Positions 46,078 to 55,127 of a stretch of 64,000 nucleotides of DNA are shown piece by piece. Position 1 is the first letter of the stretch. Every line of letters starts with the position of its first letter. The translations under genes were made by a program, and so were the position numbers. Origin of the DNA: Paragorgia papillata. Lineage: Eukaryota > Cnidaria > Anthozoa > Scleralcyonacea > Coralliidae. Location: contig JAWNZC010000302.1 of the NCBI GenBank assembly GCA_035771165.1, positions 1,007,501 to 1,071,500 of the forward strand, written 5' to 3'. The notes under the pieces are model-generated. The model was not told where the DNA came from, ran no database searches, and saw nothing but the letters and a program-made list of their open reading frames with translations.

Positions 46078-47769
46078 AACTGTGTCGTATGGCGGCTGCT
46101 TGAGCGCCTTTGATATGCCTCGACACGGCCACGTTGATCTGCGTCCTTCGCAATTCAGCCGCTGGCTGCAAGTAAGGATGATTAGCCACCCAGTCCTCCC
46201 GTCCTCCACATCCAGGTATACTCCTACTGTAGCTGTACTTCTCCGTATCCCCGGCCCGCACTCCGTGTCCTAGCCACGGTCCAATATTCACGTTCATATC
46301 CAAGTCCACTTCTTACCTCTGGAAGCACGTCCATGTTTACTCGACAGGAACGTGTATGTGTACATGTATGAAGTGTTCAAGTAGGGGACGTATACACACC
46401 TCTAACTGTGAGTGCGATTGCGTCTCTTTATACTTTGGTTTCTGTCACCCTTTGCCGTCGCTATCCCCTTCCACGTCACCGTCCCCGTACGCGTAATCGT
46501 CAATTTCTCCCTCCCAGACACCGTCTATGTGGCCGGAATCCTTTCAAATACTTGTACTACTTTGCAGGCTGTCCACTAACCCTCCAATCGATTGCACTTT
46601 AATGCACTATACACAGCACTTAATTCTACTCCGTTACACTCTACACTGCCAAGCCCATTGCTGTGTAATTTGATACATTTTCCTGCTGAGATTTCCAATT
46701 TGTAATTAATTTGTTTTGGTGATTGTTTTTGTCAATTTGTAATTAGCTGAAAAAGTAATTTTGCTCATCTCTGCCTTTGACGAAATTGGTATATTTCTCC
46801 CTTTAAATTTTAAAGAACACCGACTGTAATGATTCAAAATCTTCCAAGTGACTGTGATATCATACATTATTTTTTTATCAATCGTGAGCCGGCGGAATCC
46901 TAGGTAATGCTGCAATTTGATTGGCTGCGTGAGCGGGCAGTTTTTTACGATATCTGACCACGGGCCGGAAGTTAAATTTTTTTACAATTAAGGATTTACT
47001 CTTAATCGATTTTCACAACTATTTTGCTGGATATTGGAGAAAATAGATTCAAACGAAAGGTGATTACGATATGAATGAGTCATTTTATTATCCAAATGCT
47101 TCTAACAATTGTGAAAACAACAAATTTGTGTTAAAAAAGCCAGAAAAACTGTTTAAACAAACAAAAATCAACGAGCGAAGACATGTCGACTTCACATTCA
47201 AGCTATATAAATTGCTTAACGGCAACATTCCAAGAACACTTTAAATACACATTGGAGACTGTATTTTTAATCGCTTGTTGAAATATATACAAATATAGAT
47301 GACATATCACTACAGGACGTAAACCTTTTGAGAAAACTTCATCTGTTTTCCATATCCCAGGTCCGACAAAATCAAATGTTGAAAAAACAACGAAATAAAA
47401 CGCCCCAAACTCAGACAAATCTCATCCACATGCTGTAACTCTCGTCGTGTCGTGTGTTGGAAAAAAACTTACAGATGGCTTATCACAAGCATTTTTCGGT
47501 CCTGATACTCAAACAATGTAATACACTTTCAGTATCCATGTTTATAATGTTTTCAAAGTAACCTTCCATTTCCAAGCGAACAGGCGGCGAACCGCCAAAT
47601 AAAACCAACAAGCGACGAAAAACGATGAAGAATCTTTGTTAACTAAACATTGACAACACACGGACTGCTTTTCTTCGTAACTGTATGTTAAAGTTTTGAC
47701 TGTTTCGCCGTCCACAAAAAAGGTTATTACAAGCTATGTGTCAACCCCAGGCAGCTTGTTGTCGTTGAC
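46078..47769. other. No gene recognised
   Basis: Frames of 60-86 codons without features. 46275-46345 has residual CACGTCC words. Confidence 0.5.
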
Positions 47770-48510
47770 TTAAAGTGGCACTACGATGAAAAAATCGTCA
47801 GTCTTTTTTTATCTTATCATAAAGTTAATTTAAAATGAGGATGAACGGCGTTTGTGGTTTGTCAATATTTCATCTCGTTCAAGAGATATTCACGTTTTTT
47901 GAAATATCCAAATTAGATGACTTATGACGTCATTTACTCCAAACGAGGGAAATGAAAATCGGAAAATTAGGAATATCTCTAGGATAAACAATAGAAAGTG
48001 TTCAAATTTTGCATGCTTATAGTATTAAATAAAATACGCTTCACCGTTGAACATTGGTTGTTTCATGGAAACTGCTGGTGCCTGGCCTCCTCCAATGATA
48101 AAATTAAATTTGCTTATTTATCAGCAATCAAGTAGCGTTTACTCCAGCTAATAAAAGGGAGGATTAGAGCTTATGTAGGCATTGTAATCAAAACGTTTAA
48201 ATCTCTCTATTTTTAAACAAGGAGGCAAAAATGTTAATTCCCTTTTTAAGATTTAAAGTATCGTGAAAGCCTGCGCTTACTATGGCAATCATAAAGGTTC
48301 CACAGAGGAGCGTATTTTATTGGATACTATAGTCTATAAGCATACAAAATTTAAGCACGTTCTATTGTTTATTTCTATAGATATTCCTTGTTTTACGATT
48401 TTCATTTCGCTCCTTCGGGGTAAATGACGTCATCAGCCATATAATTTGCATATTTCCAAAAAGTGATAAGATAAAAAAACTGACCCTTTTTCACCGTAGT
48501 ACCACTTTAA
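47770..48510. mobile_element. 741-bp foldback element with TTAA duplication
   Basis: Begins TTAAAGTGGCACTACGATG and ends with the complement of TTAAAGTGGTACTACGGTG. Large parts of the arms pair ('gatatt', 'attttcattt', 'tttatcttatca', 'atgacgtcat', 'agcatacaaaattt'). TTAA at both ends. Its tip is nearly that of the MITE at 9950 (TTAAAGTGCCACTA), suggesting one transposase family. No coding capacity. Confidence 0.85.
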
Positions 48511-48598
48511 CTGAACTTTAAAACTTGAATATCACGTTAACATAATTATTTCAATTACGCAACTTCCTATTACGCAACATAACTATGATAAAGAAACA

Positions 48599-48725
48599 AA
48601 TATGTTATTTACCGTTTTTGGGTCGGTCCGTATAGAAAAATATTTTCCCGAGTTTCCCGGGCCGTTTTTGGGACCGAGGGAAAATATTTTTCTATACGGA
48701 ACTCCCTGTCGGTAAATAACATATA
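48599..48725. repeat. 127-bp palindrome
   Basis: Arms 'tatgttatttaccg', 'ccgtatagaaaaatatttt' and 'gggccgtttttggg' pair around a centre near 48662. Probably a small MITE. Confidence 0.75.
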
Positions 48726-48881
48726 TTTATGGACAACATACTTATATTCTAATTCGCTCCCCGCTAAAACGAATATAAATCATTTATGATGTAATACACA
48801 ATTAGTGGAAAACTATTTACTTATAATCAGAATAGTGCCTGGTATCGAACCTGCTTATTAGTCTTTGGGTATTTAATTTGA

Positions 48882-49039
48882 TTAGACACACGACGCGTAA
48901 GGCGTTGGACGCGAATGAGAACCGATCTTCCTTTCAGCCTTATATAATTAGCGTGTCGCTAATCATGCATAACCTCCCTACACAACACTCACATCCCTGG
49001 CGCACTCCATGCGCCAATTATGTAACCCATAATAAATAC
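48882..49039. repeat. 158-bp direct repeat of the YR element (3' side)
   Basis: attagacacacgacgcgtaa to acccataataaatac. It matches 60579-60738 in the same orientation with few differences. Just outside, a 22-bp word (ttatattctaattcgctccc plus 2 bases) occurs at 48748 and again at 49042, bracketing this repeat and about 112 bp of extra sequence. Confidence 0.9.
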
Positions 49040-49041
49040 CT

Positions 49042-49729
49042 TTATATTCTAATTCGCTCCCCGTTGGTTTTTGTGTTTCGGCTATCACTACCCATGCGCC
49101 GTCTCGATACACATCGGTTTTACTTCTTTCTATAAAAATGCGCATGAACGATTTTTCGAATTCAAAATCACAACGTCGTAATCCGACCAACTCACTAAAC
49201 CTCAAAAATCCCGCGTACCCTAAAACGCACAACGTAAGCAAACGTAAGTCAGAAAAATTTGCATCTTTACCACCAAAACGTGTAAACAGCGATAGGATTA
49301 CTAGGTTAATTCATGTTCTTTCTTCTTAACCGGGACACTAAACAGACTCTTAGCAGCTTCAAGGACGGCTCTAACTACCGAGGAATTACATGGATCTGTA
49401 TAACCACTTATTTCATGAACCCACTTAATGGCATAATGGGCTTCGTCAAAAATGCTGCAAGACACACAATTATGAATAAGACTAAGAAAAAATAATGCCA
49501 CGTATGAACTACAAGCTGGCATTACACTCACTTGACAAAAATTACAGGCCCACCTGCGCCAACGCTCATACCCTCGATTGAATTTATTTTGGGTATTCTT
49601 GGCTTTGCTGTCCTTGACGACTTCAGGCAAGGCTTTAGCCAACTGCTGGAGTTTTGGGTCTTGTACATGGTAATAGTTTTGTCGTAAGGATTCTGTCACT
49701 ACATCTGAAACGAAATTCAACATCGACAA
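49042..49729 (-). pseudogene. Tyrosine recombinase of the YR element, truncated
   Basis: The N-terminal core-binding part (49729-49301) includes KFNRGYERWRRWACNFCQ, FFLSLIHNCVSCSIFDEAHY and a segment with VVRAVLEAAKSLF. After a frameshift near 49301 the catalytic domain begins: NLVILSLFTRFGGKDANFSD, LRLLTLCVLGYAGFLRFSEL (the first catalytic Arg in LRFSEL), RRCDFEF and IERSKTDVYRDGAWVVIAET (beta-hairpin Lys region). It then stops matching at about 49060, where the 22-bp word and the 158-bp repeat start. The HxxR box and the catalytic Tyr are missing, so it cannot integrate cDNA circles. Confidence 0.8.
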
Positions 49730-50030
49730 GGTGTGAGGTACTGGCTCCTAATGGGGCTATACGCTCAGTCAATGTGTGCTACACTGCTACACTTGCAATA
49801 TGCTTCACTCAACTTGTGTTGTCAATCGACAAAAACACTACCAGGTTGAACCAATCAGTTAAGATGATTTCTTAATATTATATTGTTTAGTGTTCAAAGT
49901 AAAGCCACTCGGCCAGTGCACGTATACAACCACTCGGTTACAATAATATACTTATCAAGCCAATCGGCTAGAGGGTACGAAACTATTCAATACTTGTAAA
50001 TAGGCCAATCGGCTGTACCTTGAGGGAATC

Positions 50031-50106
50031 TGTTTGTTTGTTTGTTTGTTTGTTTGTTTGTTTGTTTGTTTGTTTGTTTGTTTGTTTGTTTGTTTGTTTG
50101 TTTGTT
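50031..50106. repeat. (TTTG)n microsatellite
   Basis: About 19 TTTG units inside the YR element, between the RNase H tail and the recombinase. Confidence 0.95.
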
Positions 50107-50167
50107 GGCATTTTCTAATTTTTTTTGGAACTCGTCCTACTGAAGATTGCTTTCATTAATAATGACT

Positions 50168-50506
50168 TTATAACTCAATTCTTGCTGCCAAGATATGGTT
50201 TGTGAAATTAGTTGACCAGATAAGAGAATCCTTTAAATCGCATTGAACGAAAATGCCTGAGGCACTTGGAAATACTAGTGTCTCTATCACATAAGGCTGA
50301 CAATCATCAACGTTACGAAAAAGAAAAGGCCAAAAGGCACTAGAAGGCCAGTACGGCACGACTGAGGTTCCGCAAGCATGGCTCGCGATCAGGCGTTGTA
50401 TCACCCTAGTGACACAATGTACGGGAGGAACTAACCAGTTATTCTGCGTCGACCGCTGCTGTATCGGGGACATGGAAGCGATAATTAAATTGTATCAATT
50501 GCGCAT
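50168..50506 (-). pseudogene. YR element: segment after RNase H, left of the insertion
   Basis: Reading from the insertion point at 50506: AQLIQFNYRFHVPDTAAVDA, then after a one-base shift NNWLVPPVHCVTRVIQRLIA, GTSVVPYWPSSAFWPFLF. This NW(L)VPP...VPxWPSA.FWP pattern always follows the RNase H domain in DIRS/Ngaro-type elements. It continues the frame that ends in SNHKNAQ on the other side of the palindrome at 57965, with the 6-bp gcgcat shared by both sides. Confidence 0.85.
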
Positions 50507-50760
50507 AGTAGTAATACCCCCCACTCTGGCGGCCAAAGGGATGCCGCCTCATTAAATATTCAATATTTAATTATTCATGCTCAGGCTCCTTTGGGACCCT
50601 CTAACCCTAATCTCATTACGTCATTATGTCTCAGGCTCCTTTGGGACCTCCAAACCCTAACCTCATTATTTATGCTTACATCATTATTTCTCAGGTTCCT
50701 TTGGGACTTCCCAACCCTAACTTCCCCCCTAAACCCTAGCTGTTATTCAACCCCCCTGGT
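50507..50760. repeat. Left terminus with about 55-bp subterminal tandem units
   Basis: After the tip and the word 'ctggcggccaaaggg', three units begin ctcaggctcctttgggacc (50580, 50631, 50690). Each ends in aaccctaac-type sequence and cattat words. The right terminus (57705-57958) is the inverted copy. Probably the origin/packaging or integrase-recognition end of the parent element; that role is inferred. Confidence 0.75.
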
Positions 50761-51951
50761 TTTCACTACGTCATAATCGACTTAATACTTATGCATCGTC
50801 ATCGTTAGCTTTTATTCCAACCCCCCCGGTATTCACTACACGTCGTAACCGATAGCTCTCCGACTGATTTCCGAAGTTCTGGGTTACGTCATTATCAAAA
50901 GGCATTCGACTTATATTCCTTATAAGTAATAGTAATTACCTTTTCATTTATACACTTTATCCTACTACCAGTTAACACTTGTGGGACATGTAAGCATACA
51001 GAGCATGCGTGCAATAAACTCAAGACAAAATAGAGGTTCTTTACAAGGAACTAAAGAGAAATTAGTAGACACACTTTATATTTTTATCCTAAATCTTGTC
51101 TAGAGGAATATAGTGGGTTTCGAACATTCTACATGACTGAATCTGGTGAGATAACTTAACTCGAATATTATCTGAATAAGCTATGAATATTATATGTAGG
51201 GTTAGAACCTAACAGAATAAATCATCTTAGAATCATACCTAACTAAACCCTCGTTTATAAGTAAAGGAAGATAGAATGAGGAATCATTTCGAGAAGCTGA
51301 ACTTAGGATACGTACGAATCAATCCGAAAAGCCGTGAGCTCAGAAAAAACATATTGGCACATAGCAATGAAAAGCTTATATATGAATATTATATTAGATA
51401 TTTGGTTCGCTTTTGAATATTATATTAGATATTTGTGTCGCTTTTGTGATGTTTTTACGTATAGGAACCGTATGAAGTTAAAAAGAGTCGCCTTGAATGG
51501 TAGCGAATCGTTATTGTACACTTAGAAGAACATTATTCGACAGCATCGTTGACCAAGCACTTTGAAAAATTACAGAGCTTGGTTAAATAATTCGTCGCTA
51601 TGATTTAGTATGTTATAAGATTCTCGCACGTGCAGAACACAAAAGGGAAAAGTTATTAAAATTACTAATGGCTAAAACATAACCGGATTTGCATATAAGT
51701 AGAATATTTAATTCATTTTAGGGGGGTGATCATGAGCTTTGGGGAATAATAAGGGGTATTAATGCATGGGCAAGTTTAGGCGATGCGTTGGTGTAACCAT
51801 GGAGAATGTACAGCATCGCGTCGTCTCATAAGGCAGAATTCAAAGTATTCAGTTTAAAATATTTATTTAGGCTTTGGTTTAAACTTATACATGTCAATAA
51901 AATAAATTACGGTTACATACAAATAGTTACACTGATCAGTTTAAAACGTTT
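50761..51951. other. Left arm, region downstream of the ATPase gene
   Basis: AT-rich, no convincing gene. A 63-codon frame (51334-51525) occurs in both arms but has no features. 51900-51950 probably holds the 3' end of the ATPase transcript (aataaa-type words near 51840-51905 on the minus strand). Confidence 0.5.
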
Positions 51952-53337
51952 TTAATAAGGGCGGCTTCTGTTATTGAATCTAGTAGGCATTCGCACTTTA
52001 TAAGGCACTTTATAAGGATTTTGAGGGTCGTTCCTGGGGCGCAGTGTGATGTATAAGGAGTCTTCGTTTTGACTATTATTGTCTTCTGTTTCATGTGAGC
52101 CTTCTTCTCCATGCGAGTCTTCGTTGTCTGAGTCGTTTTCACCAGGATCACTTTCATCTGTGCCAGAATCAACAGTTAACCATTTTTGCAAAGGTTTCGG
52201 CTTTGGGTATTCAACAGTCGGAGGAGGAGTTAGAAAATATGGTTTAGCTACGCTAGGTTTAGACGGAGAATCCAACGGAAGGTGTTCAGCTTGCTGGGGT
52301 TCCGGTTTTTCAGGCTTCTGTGGGGTCTCTGTCAAATTTTGTATAACTTTTAGTAGCTGCGTTTGAAGATTAGTTTGAACTTGATGCTGCTGATTCTGCA
52401 GCTGCTGTTGGAATGTCAGAAAACGATCGAGTTGATTAGAGTATAGGATGTTCTTTTCATCGGGTGTTAATTGTGGTGTTTGTACAATATCTCGCATTAG
52501 CTGTTCTGTATTGTGCATAGCGTTGACGATTGGAGGTTGCTGATACGATTTCTTTTGAATATATCTGCTTATATTCTGCTGCAGGACGGAGCTATTTTCT
52601 TCAGGTAAAACATTTGTCTTGAGACGATGTTTGTCATCCGTAGTCGGCTTTAGATCAAGCATCAGATATCCATGGGGGCGACTCGTTGCTTCTTCGTAAC
52701 TCTTCATAAATTCCTGAACATGTCCAGGATTCACTTGTCGTGCCAAAATAGAAATTTGTTGTTTATCCCTCGGAGACTTGAAGAGTATGATATAGTGTGC
52801 GTTGAGGCTGATGTTTCTGGTTTCCTTTCCTTGGTGAAATATATTCTGAACAATATAGATCACTGAGAGATTCCTATGATGGCTTCCCTTGGTAAATAAA
52901 TTTGCAACGCGCTTATCCCCTCCTGATTGATCCATAAGATCATCGAGGACAATAAGATTTCGCTTCGAAACATCAAGAAAATCTTCCGAGTCGATGTTCG
53001 TAGGTATTCCTTCGTTCAGTTCAATGTCAGGTATAGTTTTGATCATATCCAGGTACATGGGTTGCCACTGCCCATAACACCAAATGATACGTTCAGGAGG
53101 GGGGTTGATATTTGTTCTTGCATTCTCCAGAAGAGTTTTTACCCATACGGTTTTACCACTCTGAGTACACCCTGCAACAATGCAGGTAAACGGATGCTGC
53201 AATACTGTGGATCCATTGATGAGAGGACCTGCCTGTCTTATTTGTTTTGTCGACGATCTATGAACCATCTTCATGTGACGGAGGAGATTACTTGAATTAG
53301 CGAAAGATTTTCCACAAACTTCACAAACGTAGGACAT
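51952..53337 (-). CDS. C2H2 zinc finger + packaging-type ATPase, left copy
   Basis: An intact 461-aa frame. Residues 5-26 are one C2H2 finger (C5, C8, H21, H26; CEVCGKSFANSSNLLRH). Residues 50-230 form a P-loop ATPase: Walker A AGCTQSGKT (55-63), IIWCYGQWQP (84-93), Walker B NLIVLDDLM with D132-D133, and a sensor-like VIYIVQN (159-165). This layout is that of A32/FtsK-HerA-type genome-packaging ATPases of Polintons and related DNA viruses, which pump DNA into capsids; the assignment is by motif, not search. Residues 300-350 are Gln-rich, 390-430 strongly acidic, and the C-terminus is basic. The ATG fits the mirror copy. It converges away from the element centre and is transcribed towards the left tip, 234 bp downstream of the small gene and in the same direction. 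It differs from the right copy by E/D and S/T changes only. Confidence 0.85.
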   Translation of the reverse strand: MSYVCEVCGKSFANSSNLLRHMKMVHRSSTKQIRQAGPLINGSTVLQHPFTCIVAGCTQSGKTVWVKTLLENARTNINPPPERIIWCYGQWQPMYLDMIKTIPDIELNEGIPTNIDSEDFLDVSKRNLIVLDDLMDQSGGDKRVANLFTKGSHHRNLSVIYIVQNIFHQGKETRNISLNAHYIILFKSPRDKQQISILARQVNPGHVQEFMKSYEEATSRPHGYLMLDLKPTTDDKHRLKTNVLPEENSSVLQQNISRYIQKKSYQQPPIVNAMHNTEQLMRDIVQTPQLTPDEKNILYSNQLDRFLTFQQQLQNQQHQVQTNLQTQLLKVIQNLTETPQKPEKPEPQQAEHLPLDSPSKPSVAKPYFLTPPPTVEYPKPKPLQKWLTVDSGTDESDPGENDSDNEDSHGEEGSHETEDNNSQNEDSLYITLRPRNDPQNPYKVPYKVRMPTRFNNRSRPY

Positions 53338-53404
53338 GTTTCAGTTAAGACTGTCAGATAAAAAATGAAGATTTTTCTATTGTCCATCCTTGTTTATAGT
53401 GATT

Positions 53405-53535
53405 CAACACAATAGTCCAAAGACTATAATCGTTTATAGTCCTGAGACCATAGTCATAGTCCTAAGACTATAGTCCTCATAGTCCCAGTCCTATAGTCTT
53501 TATAGTCATAGTCCTAAGACTATACCTAGAAGATT
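53405..53535. repeat. ACTATAGT-type repeats between the two left-arm genes
   Basis: Words such as 'agtcctaagactatag', 'tatagtctttatagtc' and 'tcatagtcc' are packed in about 130 bp between the ATPase start and the small-protein stop. The mirror cluster is at 54930-55060. Confidence 0.8.
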
Positions 53536-53570
53536 ATTCCCCCAAACACTCTGATTACGTACTCATTTCT

Positions 53571-53900
53571 TTATTCCAGCAAAAAGCTGGCCAACTGTTC
53601 GAGTACTGGAGCGAGGAGAAAGGGCAAGAAACCCTCACCATGTTGCAGAATAACTTCCTTCCTCTCTGCTATGGGATTACTTGAGCTAGCGACAAATTTA
53701 ATATGATCGTTATACGGTGCCAGATTCTCTGCAGTTTCAGGAGTAATGTTGATTGTTTCACACCATATGTTCAATAGACATTCAGTTATGGCCTCCAGTA
53801 AATCTTTATCAGCAGCTTTTATGATTGCTTTTCGCATTCGTGCATTACATTGCGTCAATACCTTCAGAAAGTCGCAGTTCCTTCTTATACGAGCAGACAT
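53571..53900 (-). CDS. 109-aa protein with hydrophobic C-terminus, left copy
   Basis: Starts MSARIRRNCDFLKVLTQCNA at 53900; the mirrored ATG is 54565. It has a basic N-terminus, a helical middle (RKAIIKAADKDLLEAITECL) and a hydrophobic end GFLPFLLAPVLEQLASFLL. Short proteins with a basic helical body and a glycine-hydrophobic tail sit near packaging ATPases in Polinton/adintovirus-like elements and are thought to be core or minor virion components. I place this one there by layout and tail, with moderate confidence. Intact. It differs from the right copy at one residue (AEN/AKN). It lies between ACTATAGT repeat clusters and reads outward from the element centre, like the ATPase gene beyond it. 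Confidence 0.75.
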   Translation of the reverse strand: MSARIRRNCDFLKVLTQCNARMRKAIIKAADKDLLEAITECLLNIWCETINITPETAENLAPYNDHIKFVASSSNPIAERKEVILQHGEGFLPFLLAPVLEQLASFLLE

Positions 53901-53940
53901 CTTCAAATGATCGTGGGTTGAATTTACACCCCTTTCTATA

Positions 53941-54525
53941 TGTGATAGTCATAGGCCTAAGACCACAGGCCTAAGACTATAGTCCTAAGACTATAGTCCT
54001 AAGACTACAGGCCTAAGACTATAGTCCTAAGACTATAGTCCTAAGACTACAGGCCTAAGACTATAGTCCTAAGACTATAGTCCTAAGACTACAGGCCTAA
54101 GACTACATAGTCCTAAGACTATAGTCCTAAGACTATAGTCTTAGGACTATAGTCTTAGGCCTGTGGTCTTAGGCCTGTGGTCTTAGGACTATAGTCTTAG
54201 GACTATAGTCTTAGGACTATAGTCTTAGGCCTGTAGTCTTAGGACTATAGTCTTAGGACTATAGTCTTAGGACTATAGTCTTAGGCCTGTAGTCTTAGCA
54301 CTATAGTCTTAGGCCTGTAGTCTTAGGCCTGTAGTCTTAGGACTATAGTCTTAGGCCTGTAGTCTTAGGACTATAGTCTTAGGACTATAGTCTTAGGCCT
54401 GTAGTCTTAGGACTATAGTCTTAGGACTATAGTCTTAGGCCTGTAGTCTTAGGACTATAGTCTTAGGACTATAGTCTTAGGACTATAGTCTTAGGCCTGT
54501 GGTCTTAGGCCTATGACTATCACAT
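53941..54525. repeat. Central inverted array of 14-bp ACTATAGT units
   Basis: 14-bp units of two types, CCTAAGACTATAGT and CCTAAGACTACAGG, run in one orientation up to about 54138. They then continue as the complement (CTTAGGACTATAGT, CTTAGGCCTGTAGT). Most units are themselves near-palindromes. The orientation switch lies about 95 bp left of the geometric centre of the element (54232), so the right array is about twice as long as the left. It separates the divergent small-protein genes and may act as promoter or as the hairpin/fusion point. Confidence 0.9.
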
Positions 54526-54564
54526 ATGGAAAGGGGTGTAAATTCAACCCACGATCATTTGAAG

Positions 54565-54894
54565 ATGTCTGCTCGTATAAGAAGGAACTGCGACTTTCTG
54601 AAGGTATTGACGCAATGTAATGCACGAATGCGAAAAGCAATCATAAAAGCTGCTGATAAAGATTTACTGGAGGCCATAACTGAATGTCTATTGAACATAT
54701 GGTGTGAAACAATCAACATTACTCCTGAAACTGCAAAGAATCTGGCACCGTATAACGATCATATTAAATTTGTCGCTAGCTCAAGTAATCCCATAGCAGA
54801 GAGGAAGGAAGTTATTCTGCAACATGGTGAGGGTTTCTTGCCCTTTCTCCTCGCTCCAGTACTCGAACAGTTGGCCAGCTTTTTGCTGGAATAA
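54565..54894 (+). CDS. 109-aa protein with hydrophobic C-terminus, right copy
   Basis: Mirror copy of the 53571-53900 gene. The ATG at 54565 gives MSARIRRNCDFLKV. An upstream in-frame ATG at 54526 exists only in this arm (the left arm has ATA), so 54565 is preferred. One residue differs (K for E in AKNLAPY). The stop is at 54894, and 234 bp of ACTATAGT-rich spacer follow before the ATPase. Conservation of an open frame in both arms, when the surrounding transposon genes are broken, argues for recent amplification or correction between arms. Confidence 0.75.
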   Translation: MSARIRRNCDFLKVLTQCNARMRKAIIKAADKDLLEAITECLLNIWCETINITPETAKNLAPYNDHIKFVASSSNPIAERKEVILQHGEGFLPFLLAPVLEQLASFLLE

Positions 54895-54929
54895 AGAAAT
54901 GAGTACGTAATCAGAGTGTTTGGGGGAAT

Positions 54930-55060
54930 AATCTTCTAGGTATAGTCTTAGGACTATGACTATAAAGACTATAGGACTGGGACTATGAGGACTATAGTCT
55001 TAGGACTATGACTATGGTCTCAGGACTATAAACGATTATAGTCTTTGGACTATTGTGTTG
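54930..55060. repeat. ACTATAGT-type repeats between the two right-arm genes
   Basis: Inverted copy of the 53405-53535 cluster. Confidence 0.8.
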
Positions 55061-55127
55061 AATCACTATAAACAAGGATGGACAATAGAAAAATCTTCAT
55101 TTTTTATCTGACAGTCTTAACTGAAAC

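Noticed and set aside
51334..51525. 63-codon frame present in both palindrome arms
   Set aside because: Its duplication follows automatically from the palindrome; composition and position give no coding support.
53941..54525. CRISPR-like array in the centre of the palindrome
   Set aside because: Units are contiguous 14-bp words without unique spacers, and the DNA is eukaryotic.
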